A stretch of 64,000 bases of DNA. Origin: Ohtaekwangia koreensis. Lineage in GTDB: Bacteria; Bacteroidota; Bacteroidia; Cytophagales; Cyclobacteriaceae. The stretch is from the NCBI RefSeq assembly GCF_900167975.1, contig NZ_FUZU01000001.1, positions 1,274,580-1,338,579 of the forward strand. Direction: 5' to 3'. Positions 18,747-26,892 of this stretch are shown here, piece by piece (position 1 is the stretch's first letter; every line of letters starts with the position of its first letter). The notes beneath the pieces were generated by a model. The model was not told the origin of the DNA. It saw only the letters and a list, made by a program, of their open reading frames with translations, and searched no databases. Made by a program: the position numbers and the translations under genes.

Positions 18747-20198
18747 ATGAAAACAACGTTTAAACTTCTCAATTTATTCTTGCTTTGTTTACTCGCTTCC
18801 TGTGCAAAAAAGGAAGTAGCAGCGCCTCAAGCGGTGTTGCCTGTACCGAGTGATGCGCAGTTAGCCTGGCACGAAATGGAGTTGAATGCATTTGTCCATT
18901 TTACGACCAATACATTTACAGATAAGGAGTGGGGGTTCGGAGATGAAAAAACTACAGTGTTTAACCCGACAGAAACTAATGTTGATCAGTGGGTCACCAC
19001 TTTAAAGGATGCTGGTTTTAAAGGTGTTATACTCACGAGCAAACATCACGATGGATTCTGCTTGTGGCCTTCGAAATATACGGAGCACTCTATAAAAAAT
19101 AGTCCCTATAAAGGAGGTAAAGGTGATATAGTGAAAGAAGTTTCAGAGTCGTGTAAAAAGCACGGTCTGAAGTTCGGTATATATCTGTCGCCGTGGGATA
19201 GAAATCGTTCAGACTATGGATCACCTGCATACGTGGAATATTATCGTAATCAGTTGAAAGAATTATTTACAACCTATGGCCCGGTGTTCGAAATGTGGTT
19301 TGATGGAGCAAACGGTGGTGACGGTTATTACGGTGGTGCCAACGAAAAGAGAAAGATCAACGGTGCTACGTACTATGATTGGCCAACAACATTAAGCATG
19401 GTCCGTGAAATGGAACCCAATGTAATCTTCTTTAGTGATGCAGGTCCTGGTGTACGCTGGGTAGGAAACGAGAACGGTATAGCGGGAGAGACGAACTGGA
19501 ATTCAATCACACCCGATACACTATATGCCGGAAAAGGAGGCATTGAAAAATTGTTAGGTACCGGAAGCGAAAATGGTACACATTGGATTCCCGCTGAAGT
19601 AGATGTATCAATTCGTCCGGGATGGTTTTATCATGCTAAAGAAGATTCATTGGTAAAAACGCCAGAGAAATTATTCGATATATACCTTACTTCGGTTGGT
19701 CGTGGCTCTAATCTGCTGTTGAACGTTCCTCCTGACAAACGTGGACTTGTACATGAGAATGACGTGAAAGCTTTGAAGGAATGGCGCGCGATGCTGGATG
19801 CAGAATTCAAAACCAACCTGGCTGCCAAAGCAAAAACCGAAGCAACATCCTATCGTGGCGAATCAGATGTATATGCTGCCAGCAATATAGCGGATGGCAA
19901 CAAAGAGACATATTGGGCAACCGATGATAATGTTACCACCGGAGCACTGGAAATTTCATTAGAGAAAGTAGAACCTGTAAAATATATAGTGCTGCAGGAG
20001 TATATCAAATTAGGACAACGTGTTAAGTCATTCAATGTTGAGGTCTGGAAAGATAATAGCTGGCAGAAAGTAGCCGATGCCACTACAATAGGCTATAAAA
20101 GAATATTGAAGATCGATCCGGTGGAGACAGGCAAAATCCGGATTAACATCACAGCTTCAAAAGCTTGCCCGCTGATATCGACAGTAGAAGTGTTTTAG
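18747..20198 (+). CDS. GH29 alpha-L-fucosidase lipoprotein with C-terminal F5/8-type (CBM32-like) domain
   Basis: A lipoprotein signal ends at LLASC, so the enzyme is membrane-anchored. The GH29 core shows TSKHHDGFCLWPS near residue 95 and MWFDGANGG near residue 184, whose aspartate is the expected nucleophile. After about residue 360 the sequence looks like a discoidin/F5-8 type C domain (NIADGNKETYWAT, VEVWKDNSW), often a galactose- or fucose-binding module. It differs strongly from the copy at 11661, so the two probably act on different linkages. The GH35 gene starts 26 bases after its stop, so the two are probably cotranscribed. Confidence 0.9.
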   Translation: MKTTFKLLNLFLLCLLASCAKKEVAAPQAVLPVPSDAQLAWHEMELNAFVHFTTNTFTDKEWGFGDEKTTVFNPTETNVDQWVTTLKDAGFKGVILTSKHHDGFCLWPSKYTEHSIKNSPYKGGKGDIVKEVSESCKKHGLKFGIYLSPWDRNRSDYGSPAYVEYYRNQLKELFTTYGPVFEMWFDGANGGDGYYGGANEKRKINGATYYDWPTTLSMVREMEPNVIFFSDAGPGVRWVGNENGIAGETNWNSITPDTLYAGKGGIEKLLGTGSENGTHWIPAEVDVSIRPGWFYHAKEDSLVKTPEKLFDIYLTSVGRGSNLLLNVPPDKRGLVHENDVKALKEWRAMLDAEFKTNLAAKAKTEATSYRGESDVYAASNIADGNKETYWATDDNVTTGALEISLEKVEPVKYIVLQEYIKLGQRVKSFNVEVWKDNSWQKVADATTIGYKRILKIDPVETGKIRINITASKACPLISTVEVF

Positions 20199-20224
20199 AT
20201 ACTGCTATAAATGTGAGAGAGAGA

Positions 20225-22090
20225 ATGAAAAGGATTATCATGGTAATGCTGATGGCTTGTTTGTCCTACAGCATTACTGCCCAAAAGAAGGCACATACCT
20301 TTGAAATCAAGGAGGGACAGTTTTTATACGACCGTAAACCGATACAAATTCACTCCGGTGAAATCCATTATGCCCGTATTCCAAAAGAGTACTGGCGTCA
20401 TCGCCTGAAGATGGCGAAGGCTATGGGACTCAATACGATCGCCACATATGTATTTTGGAATTATCACAACACGGCTCCGGGTATATGGGATTTTAAAACC
20501 GGCAATCGAAACATCAGTGAGTTCATTACGATTGCCAAAGAAGAAGGATTGAATGTTATACTTCGTCCAGGGCCCTATGCTTGCGCAGAGTGGGAATTCG
20601 GAGGATACCCTTGGTGGCTGCAGAAAAACAAGAGCCTTGTTATTCGTGCTAACAATAAACCTTTTCTGGATTCATGCCGGGTATATATAAACAAGCTTGC
20701 ACAGGAAGTAAAACATTTACAGGTAAGTAAAGGAGGGCCTGTAATTCTTGTACAGGTAGAGAATGAATTCGGATCGTATGTTTCGCAGCGTAAAGATATA
20801 CCTATAGAGGAACACCGGCAGTATAACCTGGCTATACAGAAAATGTTGGGTGAGGCCGGATTCGATGGCCCTTTCTTTACATCCGATGGAACCTGGTTGT
20901 TCGAGGGTGGTTCCTTGCAAGGTATATTACCAACTGCCAACGGAGAAGGTAATATTGATAACCTGAAAAAGGCCGTCAATAAATATCACAACAACCAAGG
21001 GCCATACATGGTAGCAGAGTTTTATCCGGGATGGCTCGATCACTGGGCTGAACCGTTTACGCGAATTGGTGCTGATGAAATAGTAAAGCAGACGGAGCAG
21101 TATCTCCAAAATAACATTCACTTCAATTTTTATATGGTGCATGGCGGAACAAACTTCGGTTTTACATCGGGTGCCAATTATAACGATGAGCACGATATAC
21201 AGCCTGATATTACAAGCTATGATTATGATGCTCCGATCAGTGAAGCAGGCTGGGCAACACCCAAATATCTTGCTATACGTGAATTGATGAAAAAGTATGT
21301 TAAATATACTGTCCCTGAAATTCCCGCGAAGATCCCGGTTATTGCTTTGCCAGATATAGCATTGACTAAAGCGGTTGACTTCTTTGAATGGAAGAATACT
21401 GTCAAACCTGTTGTGAATGCATCCCCTTTGTCGTTCGAAGAATTAGGACAGGGCTTTGGCTATGTGCTCTATAGTAAAAACTTTACGCAGCCGATTCAGG
21501 GTGAGCTTCAGGTAAAGGGGCTTCGTGATTACGCCATCGTATTTGTGAACGGCAAGAAAGTGGGAGAGCTTAATCGTCAGGATAAGAAATATACTCTTCC
21601 GATTGAGATACCTTTCAACGGACGCCTGGATATTCTGGTTGAAAACATGGGGCGTATAAATTACGGTGCTGATATCATCAACAGCACGAAAGGAATCATT
21701 GCTCCTGTAATGATCAACGATTTTGAAATTACGGGTGGATGGAAGATGTACTCGCTTCCCTTTGACAAAGTGCCGGATCTTGCAAAAAATATAAATAAGA
21801 ATAACATTGGGTTGCCAACTTTTTATACAGCTGCCTTCGAGGTCCAGGAACCAGGCGATGTGTTTCTGGATATGCAAGGGTGGGGTAAAGGCATTGTGTT
21901 TGTGAATGGTATACATATAGGTCGCTATTGGAAAGTAGGGCCGCAGCAAACGCTATATTTACCTGGATGTTGGTTGAAAAAGGGGAAGAATGAAGTTGTC
22001 GTTTTTGAACAACAGAACGATGTGCCCATGAAGGCTCTCAAATCTACTTTAGAACCTGTACTTGAAACTTTGGTATCAGATCAGAATTAA
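20225..22090 (+). CDS. GH35 beta-galactosidase, exported (621 aa)
   Basis: The ATG at 20225 gives a signal peptide ending at SITAQ; an upstream in-frame TTG at 20165 would overlap the fucosidase and is unlikely. The GH35 TIM barrel begins with FLYDRKPIQIHSGEIHYAR. ILVQVENEFGSY near residue 178 holds the acid/base glutamate and MVAEFYPGW near residue 264 holds the nucleophile. The C-terminal part is made of beta-sandwich domains. It would remove terminal beta-galactose once fucose and sialic acid are gone. The next gene starts 16 bases downstream. Confidence 0.93.
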   Translation: MKRIIMVMLMACLSYSITAQKKAHTFEIKEGQFLYDRKPIQIHSGEIHYARIPKEYWRHRLKMAKAMGLNTIATYVFWNYHNTAPGIWDFKTGNRNISEFITIAKEEGLNVILRPGPYACAEWEFGGYPWWLQKNKSLVIRANNKPFLDSCRVYINKLAQEVKHLQVSKGGPVILVQVENEFGSYVSQRKDIPIEEHRQYNLAIQKMLGEAGFDGPFFTSDGTWLFEGGSLQGILPTANGEGNIDNLKKAVNKYHNNQGPYMVAEFYPGWLDHWAEPFTRIGADEIVKQTEQYLQNNIHFNFYMVHGGTNFGFTSGANYNDEHDIQPDITSYDYDAPISEAGWATPKYLAIRELMKKYVKYTVPEIPAKIPVIALPDIALTKAVDFFEWKNTVKPVVNASPLSFEELGQGFGYVLYSKNFTQPIQGELQVKGLRDYAIVFVNGKKVGELNRQDKKYTLPIEIPFNGRLDILVENMGRINYGADIINSTKGIIAPVMINDFEITGGWKMYSLPFDKVPDLAKNINKNNIGLPTFYTAAFEVQEPGDVFLDMQGWGKGIVFVNGIHIGRYWKVGPQQTLYLPGCWLKKGKNEVVVFEQQNDVPMKALKSTLEPVLETLVSDQN

Positions 22091-22106
22091 AAACTATAAT
22101 AGCACT

Positions 22107-23192
22107 ATGAGCAAGAATGGCGTTCGGCTTATTTCAATACTATATATATTAGTAATGGTGTCGGCTTGCAAACAGAGCCCCGTGAAAGAAGAAATAGTTT
22201 CTAACGTGGAAAGAAAAGACAGTATTACCCTTCTGCAGCAGGATTATGTTTTTGGGGATGATCGCCCTTTTCAGCAATGTCACGCTTCAACGTTGATAAA
22301 AACCAACGATGGCAAGTTTATCGTGGCTTGGTTTGGAGGGACTCACGAGAAACATGATGATGTTGGGATCTGGTTATCGAAGGGGAATTCCAAACAATGG
22401 TCTACGCCGATTGAAATAGCCAAGCTACGCGAAGATCCACATTGGAATCCCGTGCTGCATAAAACATCCTCTGGCGATATTATACTATATTTTAAAGTAG
22501 GAAAACTGATTGATCTTTGGGAGACATGGTATATAGTTTCAAAGGACAATGGTGATACATGGTCGCAGGCAAAAGAACTTGTGCCCGGTGATAAGGGAGG
22601 CAGGGGACCTGTCAGAAATAAAATTATAGTACTGTCCAATGGTGCGTGGCTCGCTCCGGCATCGAACGAATTGAAAGGTGTATGGAATGCATTTGTAGAT
22701 CGGAGTGAAGATGAAGGCAAGACATGGCAGGCTACATCATTCGTCACACTTAATCGTGATTCTATAAAGGGGGAGGGTGTGATACAACCTACATTATGGG
22801 AGTCCGTTCCCGGGACCGTCCATATGCTGCTACGGAGTTCTGCCGGAGTAATTTGTCGGAGTGATTCAGAGGATTATGGTAAAACATGGTCGCCTGTATA
22901 TAAAACAAGTTTACCGAATCCGAATAGCGGTATAGATCTCACAAAATTAGACAATGGAACATTGGTGCTTGTTTTTAATCGCGATGGAAAAAACTGGGGC
23001 GCACGTAGACCAGTTTCGATTGCTATATCAAAAGACAACGGAAAGACGTGGCCGCTCATTACTGATCTTGAAACCGGACAACAGGGCGATGAGTTTTCGT
23101 ATCCCGCCATCATCCATTTTCACGACACTGTAGCGTTGACCTATACCTGGAAGAGACAACGCATAGCATTCTGGATAGCGAAAGTAAATTGA
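22107..23192 (+). CDS. BNR-repeat (sialidase-like) lipoprotein
   Basis: The ATG at 22107 gives a lipoprotein signal ending at MVSAC; the upstream TTG at 22062 lies inside the GH35 gene. At least four Asp-box motifs (S.D.G.TW) are visible: SKDNGDTW, SEDEGKTW, SEDYGKTW and SKDNGKTW. They define a sialidase-type six-bladed propeller (BNR_2, PF13088). The strand HASTLIKTNDG replaces the usual (F/Y)RIP sialidase motif, so true sialidase activity is uncertain even though such proteins are commonly annotated that way. Gene order after fucosidase and galactosidase fits a glycan-capping exoglycosidase. Confidence 0.82.
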   Translation: MSKNGVRLISILYILVMVSACKQSPVKEEIVSNVERKDSITLLQQDYVFGDDRPFQQCHASTLIKTNDGKFIVAWFGGTHEKHDDVGIWLSKGNSKQWSTPIEIAKLREDPHWNPVLHKTSSGDIILYFKVGKLIDLWETWYIVSKDNGDTWSQAKELVPGDKGGRGPVRNKIIVLSNGAWLAPASNELKGVWNAFVDRSEDEGKTWQATSFVTLNRDSIKGEGVIQPTLWESVPGTVHMLLRSSAGVICRSDSEDYGKTWSPVYKTSLPNPNSGIDLTKLDNGTLVLVFNRDGKNWGARRPVSIAISKDNGKTWPLITDLETGQQGDEFSYPAIIHFHDTVALTYTWKRQRIAFWIAKVN

Positions 23193-23247
23193 TACAGATA
23201 TATACTTAATTTGTAATATGAATTATGAATCGTGATCGATAAGAAAT

Positions 23248-23281
23248 AAAAGAGCGGGATACGTTGGTATCCCGCTCTTTT
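23248..23281. terminator. Bidirectional terminator between convergent genes
   Basis: A perfect 15-bp inverted repeat (23248-23262 and 23267-23281) around a 4-base loop has A-rich and T-rich ends, so it can stop transcription from both sides. It lies between the BNR gene on the plus strand and the GH92 gene on the minus strand. Confidence 0.9.
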
Positions 23282-23312
23282 GTTTGATATACTTGACTGG
23301 TTTATTTGGATT

Positions 23313-25601
23313 CTACTTCAATGAAGAGAATGCCCAATCGGCTTTATCAATTCCCCATTGTGAACCAGGCTTGCTTCCCATTTCTATAATCATATCGCCT
23401 CCATTCATGATATCGCTATACTGCAGGTATGTTTTCGTGTACGGCTTACCGTTGAAAGTAATTTTTTGTATATAGATATTCTGATCGCTGTTGTTCTTTA
23501 CAGTAATCGTAAACTTCTTTGCCCCGGGCAAGTTGATCACAGCTTCATCCATCAATGGACTTCCAAAAATATACCGGCCGTTTGCAGGATTAACAGGATA
23601 GAATCCCAGTGATGAAAGTACATACCATGCAGACATTTGCCCTACATCTTCGTTGCCACACAATCCATCGGGTTTAACCGTATATAGGCTGTCCAGAATA
23701 TACCGGACTTTCTCTGCGGTTTTCCAGGGTTGTCCTGCATAGGCATATAAATATGGAATATGGTGACTGGGTTCATTACCGTGTGCATATTGACCAATGA
23801 GTCCCGTAATATCATTGGATGCTTCTTCTCCCATGTCACCTTTAACAACGAATAATGAATCAAGTTTTTTGAGGAATGCCTGTTCGCCACCCATAAGTTT
23901 GATCAACCCTTCCACATCATGCGGCACCAGCCAGGTATATTGCCATGAGTTTCCTTCGCTGAAATCATCCTTCATGTGTCGCGCAGCGAACGGACTGAAT
24001 GGTGTGCGCCATTTGGTATCTGAAATCCTGCCACGCACAAAATGTGTAGTGGAATCAAAGTAGTACTTATAGTTCTGTGAACGCTTGTTGAAATATATAT
24101 ACTCTTCCTGGCTGCCCAATGCCTGTGCCAGCTGTGCAGCACACCAGTCGTCTATAGAATATTCCATACCCTTGGCTACTGTTTCAGTTTCGGCATCTGC
24201 CGGTATATAGCCTTGTTCACGCACATACTTTAAACCACGCTCATCACGAAGTACAGAAGTCTTCATAGCCTTTAATGCCAACGCGCCATCAAATCCGCGG
24301 AAGCCTTTCAAGTATGCATCGGCAATAACCGGAAAGGCACTGTTACCGGGCATGGTGTTAGTCTCATTGCCTATCAAATGCCAGATCGGTAATTTTCCTT
24401 GCTGTTCATAAATTTTCAGCATTGAATTTACCATGTTGTCAACACGTTCTGGTTGCACTATAGTAAAGAGTGAATGTGCAGCTCTATAAGTATCCCAAAG
24501 AGAAAACGTAGTCAGGTTTGTAAACGTGGTATCGTGGTATATTTTTTTATCGGTGCCACGGTAATCGCCATTGTGGTCATTGAAAACAGAAGGCGCTATC
24601 ATAGTATGATAGAGTGCCGTATAGAATTTCTTCAACCGTTCTTCGCTCGCTTTGATCTGTACTTTGTTCAGTTCCTTATTCCAAGATGCATCCGCTTCTT
24701 TTACGGTGTTATCGAAGTTCCAATGTGGTATCTCCGCTTCTATATTTTGTAATGCGTTTGCCGTACTAACAGGAGATATACCCACTTTCACAAGCAATGG
24801 CTTGTCAAAGGCACTTCCGAAATGCAGGACGCCTTTTGTTTTCTTGCCCGTTGCAGAGATTCCTTGTACGGATTTCTGTTCATCATCAAAAAGCTCAAGC
24901 TGCGTGGCAGGCGATGATACAATTATAGCAAAGTATAAATGCTGATCTTCGGCCCAACCCTTTGAAAACCGGTGCCCTGTAAATGTAGTATCATTTACTT
25001 TCTCAAGCGATGTTTCATAGGCGCCATCCCATCCTATACCTTCTTTCAGATCGACCAGCACTTTCGCGTCCTCGCCTTTTGGAAATATATACTTATGAAA
25101 CCCTACACGTTCGGATGCCGTGAGAGCAACCTCTATGTTATAGCGTTTTAGTTTAACACTATAATATCCTGGTGTTACTTTTTCATCCGCATGCGAGAAT
25201 AAGGAAGCATATCCGCTTTCAATAGCCTGTGGTGTTCCTTTCGTTAATTTAGTATCACCCGTCACGGGCATCAACAATACATCGCCGAGATCGCCTATAC
25301 CGGTTCCACTTAAATGTGTGTGTGAAAAACCGATGATCACCGAATCTGAATAATGATAACCGGAGCACCAATCCCATCCTTCTGAAAGTTGGGTTGGTCC
25401 CAATTGGACAGCTCCGAAAGGAACGCTTGCCCCAACAAATACGTGTCCATGGAAACCACTTCCAATCAGAGGGTCTACATATTGTGTGAGACTCAATGCC
25501 GTGTCTGCCGTGCTCTTCTGTTCCGTTTCTTTACACGATAGAAACGTAACCATCAGTATACACGCTAATAAAATTCCATCACTCTTTTTCATACCATTCA
25601 T
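23313..25601 (-). CDS. GH92 family alpha-mannosidase lipoprotein (762 aa)
   Basis: A lipoprotein signal ends at TFLSC; the start is the ATG at 25601 or the one nine bases inside. Family marks are YVDPLIGSGFHGHVFVG at the N-terminus, TTFSLWDTYRAAHSL in the (alpha/alpha)6 domain, and GNEDVGQMSAWYVLSSLGFY near the end. GH92 enzymes are calcium-dependent exo-alpha-mannosidases, commonly alpha-1,2 but also 1,3/1,6, and many act on N-glycans. It is transcribed away from the ECF sigma gene across a 449-base gap and convergently with the BNR gene. Confidence 0.93.
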   Translation of the reverse strand: MNGMKKSDGILLACILMVTFLSCKETEQKSTADTALSLTQYVDPLIGSGFHGHVFVGASVPFGAVQLGPTQLSEGWDWCSGYHYSDSVIIGFSHTHLSGTGIGDLGDVLLMPVTGDTKLTKGTPQAIESGYASLFSHADEKVTPGYYSVKLKRYNIEVALTASERVGFHKYIFPKGEDAKVLVDLKEGIGWDGAYETSLEKVNDTTFTGHRFSKGWAEDQHLYFAIIVSSPATQLELFDDEQKSVQGISATGKKTKGVLHFGSAFDKPLLVKVGISPVSTANALQNIEAEIPHWNFDNTVKEADASWNKELNKVQIKASEERLKKFYTALYHTMIAPSVFNDHNGDYRGTDKKIYHDTTFTNLTTFSLWDTYRAAHSLFTIVQPERVDNMVNSMLKIYEQQGKLPIWHLIGNETNTMPGNSAFPVIADAYLKGFRGFDGALALKAMKTSVLRDERGLKYVREQGYIPADAETETVAKGMEYSIDDWCAAQLAQALGSQEEYIYFNKRSQNYKYYFDSTTHFVRGRISDTKWRTPFSPFAARHMKDDFSEGNSWQYTWLVPHDVEGLIKLMGGEQAFLKKLDSLFVVKGDMGEEASNDITGLIGQYAHGNEPSHHIPYLYAYAGQPWKTAEKVRYILDSLYTVKPDGLCGNEDVGQMSAWYVLSSLGFYPVNPANGRYIFGSPLMDEAVINLPGAKKFTITVKNNSDQNIYIQKITFNGKPYTKTYLQYSDIMNGGDMIIEMGSKPGSQWGIDKADWAFSSLK

Positions 25602-26050
25602 TATTACCGTAAAAGGTGCAAGTATATTTAATGAAGGTTAAAATTATTGAAGAGGTTAGAAATTTAGTTTGATGTCGTTCGATGCCTTGCTTTATAGTGA
25701 CGCCATAACATTTAACATCGTCCGAAAATTGTGATTGAAATCAGAATTGATCTTCTGTAATGTCGGCTGACTTTTTAAAATCTTAAATAAAATTTTATCA
25801 GCGATTCAAAATTTTAATATAGTCTCCTAAAATTGAATTAAAAGACACATCACACATCATCGTTGTAAACGTTTTTTTGGATGTTTTAATAAATCAAGAA
25901 GTTCAAAAATACCGGACTTCCGAAGATTATTTGGCTACGTAAATAATCTGGCCAATAGCATTTTATTTTTACCGTTAAAATATCGATTTTGTACTATGTT
26001 TCCGCACACGGAACCATTTACGAAGCAGTTTCAACCCAAACAGAGTCAAA
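25602..26050. promoter_or_regulatory. Divergent regulatory region between GH92 and the ECF sigma gene
   Basis: No gene is visible in this 449-base AT-rich stretch. It must hold the promoters of GH92 (minus) and the sigma factor (plus). Seen in it are TTGTAAACGTTT at 25864-25875, which matches most of the palindrome at 26672; an 8-bp hairpin GATTATTT/AAATAATC at 25925-25948; a small TTCCG/CGGAA hairpin at 26000-26013; and TATTTTTG read on the minus strand at 25904-25911, matching a -7 element. Confidence 0.5.
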
Positions 26051-26677
26051 ATGGAAGCAGCAAGAAAGATCGATGAAGCCATCGCTCCGGCACAATCGGA
26101 GAGCCGATCGATTTCCATGAATGATTATATACTCTGGAAAGAGTTCAAGTCAGGAGACCTTGCTGCCTATGCGATGATCTATCGTAAATACTTCTTTGCA
26201 CTATATAATTATGGGAAAAAATTAAGCTCCGATCATGAGCTTATCAAAGACTGTATACAAGAGTTGTTTGTCAAAATTTGGAACAATCGTGAAAACCTGA
26301 ATGAGACTACATCTATTAAATATTACCTCTTTACTTCGTTAAAAAGAAAATTACTTGATATCCTGAAATCTCCTCATGTAAGGTTAAAGGCAGAGGAAGA
26401 TCTCATGGACTTTGATCAGGAAGATGGAAGTGTAGCTGACGAAGAGGTTGTGCATTGGCAAAAGGAAAAAGTGTTGAAAGCGCTTAGCACATTGTCAGAT
26501 CATCAACAGAAGTTGCTACACATGAAATATTATAAAGAGCTTTCCAATAAGGAGATCTCCGATGAACTAGGAATTACTATTCAGTCTGTATATAACGCAG
26601 TGTTCAAAGCACTTCGTTCTCTTCGTAAGCAAATGCAAACCATTCTGCTAATCGTGTTATCACTCATGAATCTGTAA
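26051..26677 (+). CDS. ECF RNA polymerase sigma-70 factor (208 aa)
   Basis: It is a Bacteroidota-type extracytoplasmic function sigma factor. Region 2 contains FKSGDLAAYAMIYRKYF and DCIQELFVKIW (about residues 33-80). Region 4 contains LSTLSDHQQKLLHMKY and a helix-turn-helix ELSNKEISDELGITIQSVYN (about 150-190). The C-terminus ends in a short hydrophobic tail common in this group. No anti-sigma (FecR-like) or SusC/D gene follows; the next gene is a beta-mannosidase. The stop codon lies inside a perfect 16-base palindrome at 26672-26687. Confidence 0.93.
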   Translation: MEAARKIDEAIAPAQSESRSISMNDYILWKEFKSGDLAAYAMIYRKYFFALYNYGKKLSSDHELIKDCIQELFVKIWNNRENLNETTSIKYYLFTSLKRKLLDILKSPHVRLKAEEDLMDFDQEDGSVADEEVVHWQKEKVLKALSTLSDHQQKLLHMKYYKELSNKEISDELGITIQSVYNAVFKALRSLRKQMQTILLIVLSLMNL

Positions 26678-26687
26678 ACGTTTACAG
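26672..26687. promoter_or_regulatory. Perfect 16-bp palindrome, LacI/cre-type operator candidate
   Basis: CTGTAAACGTTTACAG is fully symmetric with a central CG, like LacI-family operators and the Gram-positive cre site. It covers the TAA of the sigma gene (26675-26677) and lies about 205 bases before the beta-mannosidase start. A related partial site lies at 25864. Binding by a LacI-family protein is inferred; no such regulator is in the window. Confidence 0.5.
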
Positions 26688-26753
26688 GATTCTTTTCACT
26701 CCATCCGAAAAAAAATATTTATACTTTTTGATTAAAGTAAGAGTAGAATTGCG

Positions 26754-26863
26754 CCCAACGTTCGTTTACCGCACAGAACTACGACACAGTTTTGGTAACG
26801 TCTGTGAACGTAGTTGGGTTTGGGAGTCCTCCTTGTCCTTCTGTAATGGGAAGGGCGGGAGGA
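26754..26863 (+). promoter_or_regulatory. Structured leader before the beta-mannosidase gene
   Basis: Nested complementary arms CCCAAC/GTTGGG (26754-26759 with 26813-26818), CGTT/AACG, and CACAGA/TCTGTG (26772-26777 with 26801-26806) can form one long interrupted hairpin. A second hairpin pairs TCCTCC (26827-26832) with GGAGGA (26858-26863). No long T-run follows either, so neither is a clear terminator. They may be a 5' leader structure or protein-binding sites. Confidence 0.4.
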
Positions 26864-26892
26864 TTCAAACTTTATAATGCTTATTATTCCTT

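Noticed and set aside
23248-23281. Long perfect inverted repeat as a possible insertion or attachment site
   Set aside because: Short loop, A/T tails and position between two convergent stop codons mark a bidirectional terminator.
24515-24530. TGTAAACG inside the GH92 gene as another copy of the operator
   Set aside because: It is only a half site in coding sequence without the matching second arm; chance is enough to explain it. The same holds for TGTAAACGTT near 38761.
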